Source: Flavobacteriales bacterium UBA720
GTDB lineage: Bacteria; Bacteroidota; Bacteroidia; Flavobacteriales; Weeksellaceae
DNA length: 6,184 nt
NCBI GenBank assembly: GCA_002297505.1
Contig: DBLQ01000122.1
Span: 1-6,184, forward strand
Direction: 5' to 3'
In this document: positions 5,328 to 6,184 of the stretch, one piece after another
Position numbering within the stretch: position 1 is the stretch's first letter
Layout of the letters: each line of letters opens with the position of its first letter
Position numbers and translations under genes: made by a program
The notes under the pieces: generated by a model
Told to the model about the DNA's origin: nothing
What the model saw: only the letters and a program-made list of their open reading frames with translations
The model's database searches: none

Positions 5328-6184
5328 TTAATTAACTAAACTTAATCCCAACTTTTCCGCCTCAGCTATCACAAAACTTCTTGCTTCCTCCTTATCATTC
5401 TGGATATCGCCTTCCAGAATCGCTTCCTTTACTTTCTCTTTCAAAATTCCGATTTCGCGTCCGGGTTTCAAACCGAAAAGTGCCATAATTTCTTCTCCGG
5501 AAATCGGCGGCTGGAAGTTACGGACTTGGTCTTTTTCCTCCACTTCTTTGATCTTTTGCGCCACGTGTTCGAAATTTTTTTTGAAACGTGCCTGCTTAGA
5601 ATAATTTTTTGTCGTGATGTCCGATTTGCAAAGTGTGAAAAGATCTTCCAAATCTTCTCCGGAATCAAACAACAATCGTCGCAAAGCGGAATCCGAAGCG
5701 TCATCCGTAATCAGGGCAATCGGTCTGGCGTGCATCCGGACTAACTTTTCAACGTATTTTTGTTCGGCTCCAAGAGGAAGTTTCAGGCGTTTGAAAATGT
5801 TTTTAATTTGTTTTGAACCTACAAACTCGTGCCCGTGAAAGGTCCAGCCTGTTCCTTCAACTAACTTTTTGGTCGGCGCTTTTCCGATGTCGTGCAACAA
5901 AGCCGACCAGCGAAGCCAGAGTTTATCGGTGTTCTGCGAAATATTGTCAACCACTTCCAGAGTGTGATAGAAATTATCTTTATGCGTTTGTCCGTTGATA
6001 TCCTCGATGCCTTTCAGTGCGGTTAATTCCGGAAGAATATATTGTAAGAGCGAAGTTTCTTCTAATAATTTCAAGCCTTTCGAAGGTCTTTCGGAAAGCA
6101 TTATTTTGTTAAACTCCACCATTATCCGCTCCATCGAAACGATTTTCATTCGTTCCGCTTCTTCTTTAATGGCTTTCAAAGAAT
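5328..6184 (-). CDS. cca: CCA tRNA nucleotidyltransferase with HD domain, C-terminal part
   Basis: The frame is open to the right edge, so the 5' part is missing; about 285 residues are visible. They correspond to the region behind the nucleotidyltransferase domain, which itself (with its GS and DxD motifs) lies outside. Taking the first Leu/Met of the track (6179) as residue 1: the segment AIKEEAERMKIVSMERIMVE and the following FNKIMLSERPSKGLKLLEE (to about 41) is the tRNA-binding helical region typical of bacterial CCA-adding enzymes. An HD domain follows, with His72 (HTLEVV), His96-Asp97 (LLHDIGK), the FHGHE motif (His115, His117) and His150. The C-terminal helices include NFQPPISGEEIMALFGLKPG. 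The enzyme adds or repairs the 3' CCA end of tRNAs; HD domains of such proteins can carry metal-dependent phosphohydrolase activity. A TTG at 6179 is not a likely start, because family conservation continues through it. The Gre-like gene follows after two bases. Confidence 0.92.
   Translation of the reverse strand, partial: SLKAIKEEAERMKIVSMERIMVEFNKIMLSERPSKGLKLLEETSLLQYILPELTALKGIEDINGQTHKDNFYHTLEVVDNISQNTDKLWLRWSALLHDIGKAPTKKLVEGTGWTFHGHEFVGSKQIKNIFKRLKLPLGAEQKYVEKLVRMHARPIALITDDASDSALRRLLFDSGEDLEDLFTLCKSDITTKNYSKQARFKKNFEHVAQKIKEVEEKDQVRNFQPPISGEEIMALFGLKPGREIGILKEKVKEAILEGDIQNDKEEARSFVIAEAEKLGLSLVN

Noticed and set aside
6177..6179. TTG as the start codon of the HD-domain protein
   Set aside because: The sequence around it is the tRNA-binding region in the middle of CCA-adding enzymes, and the frame stays open to the window edge, so this is a truncated gene rather than a standalone HD protein.

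Overview
The window looks like chromosomal DNA of a Bacteroidota member, most likely a flavobacterium of the Chryseobacterium/Weeksellaceae type. This is inferred from protein style (a Bacteroidota-type Gre-like protein, a flavobacterial-type CCA-adding enzyme, an M1 peptidase with an 'FAQ' signal-peptide end), from promoter-like sites of the form TAnnTTTG, and from the near absence of Shine-Dalgarno sequences. All supported genes lie on the minus strand, so transcription runs from the right edge to the left edge.

In order of transcription: (1) at the right edge, the 3' part of a CCA tRNA nucleotidyltransferase gene (cca) with its HD domain; (2) two bases after it, a 146-residue GreA/GreB-like protein, evidently in the same operon; (3) thymidylate synthase (thyA), behind a candidate promoter that overlaps the end of the Gre-like gene; (4) a small AT-rich gene for an 80-residue acidic protein that resembles a type II antitoxin but has no toxin gene beside it, closed by a strong hairpin terminator; (5) an exported 836-residue zinc aminopeptidase of family M1, closed by a second strong terminator; (6) a HipA-like kinase gene overlapping by 23 bases the start of (7) a DUF3037 gene that runs off the left edge.

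Most of the window is housekeeping: tRNA 3'-end maturation, a probable RNA-polymerase secondary-channel factor, dTMP synthesis and extracytoplasmic peptide turnover. The most interesting part is the left edge. The HipA-like kinase and DUF3037 proteins form a tightly overlapping two-gene unit with recognisable kinase residues but, to my knowledge, no established function. The Gre-like protein and the orphan antitoxin-like gene, with a shifted-frame coding-like tail before its terminator, also merit a look. I saw no RNA genes, CRISPR arrays, insertion sequences or long repeats. No gene-free stretch exceeds 300 bases; the longest (952-1127 and 3639-3765) hold the two terminators and the leaders of the flanking genes.
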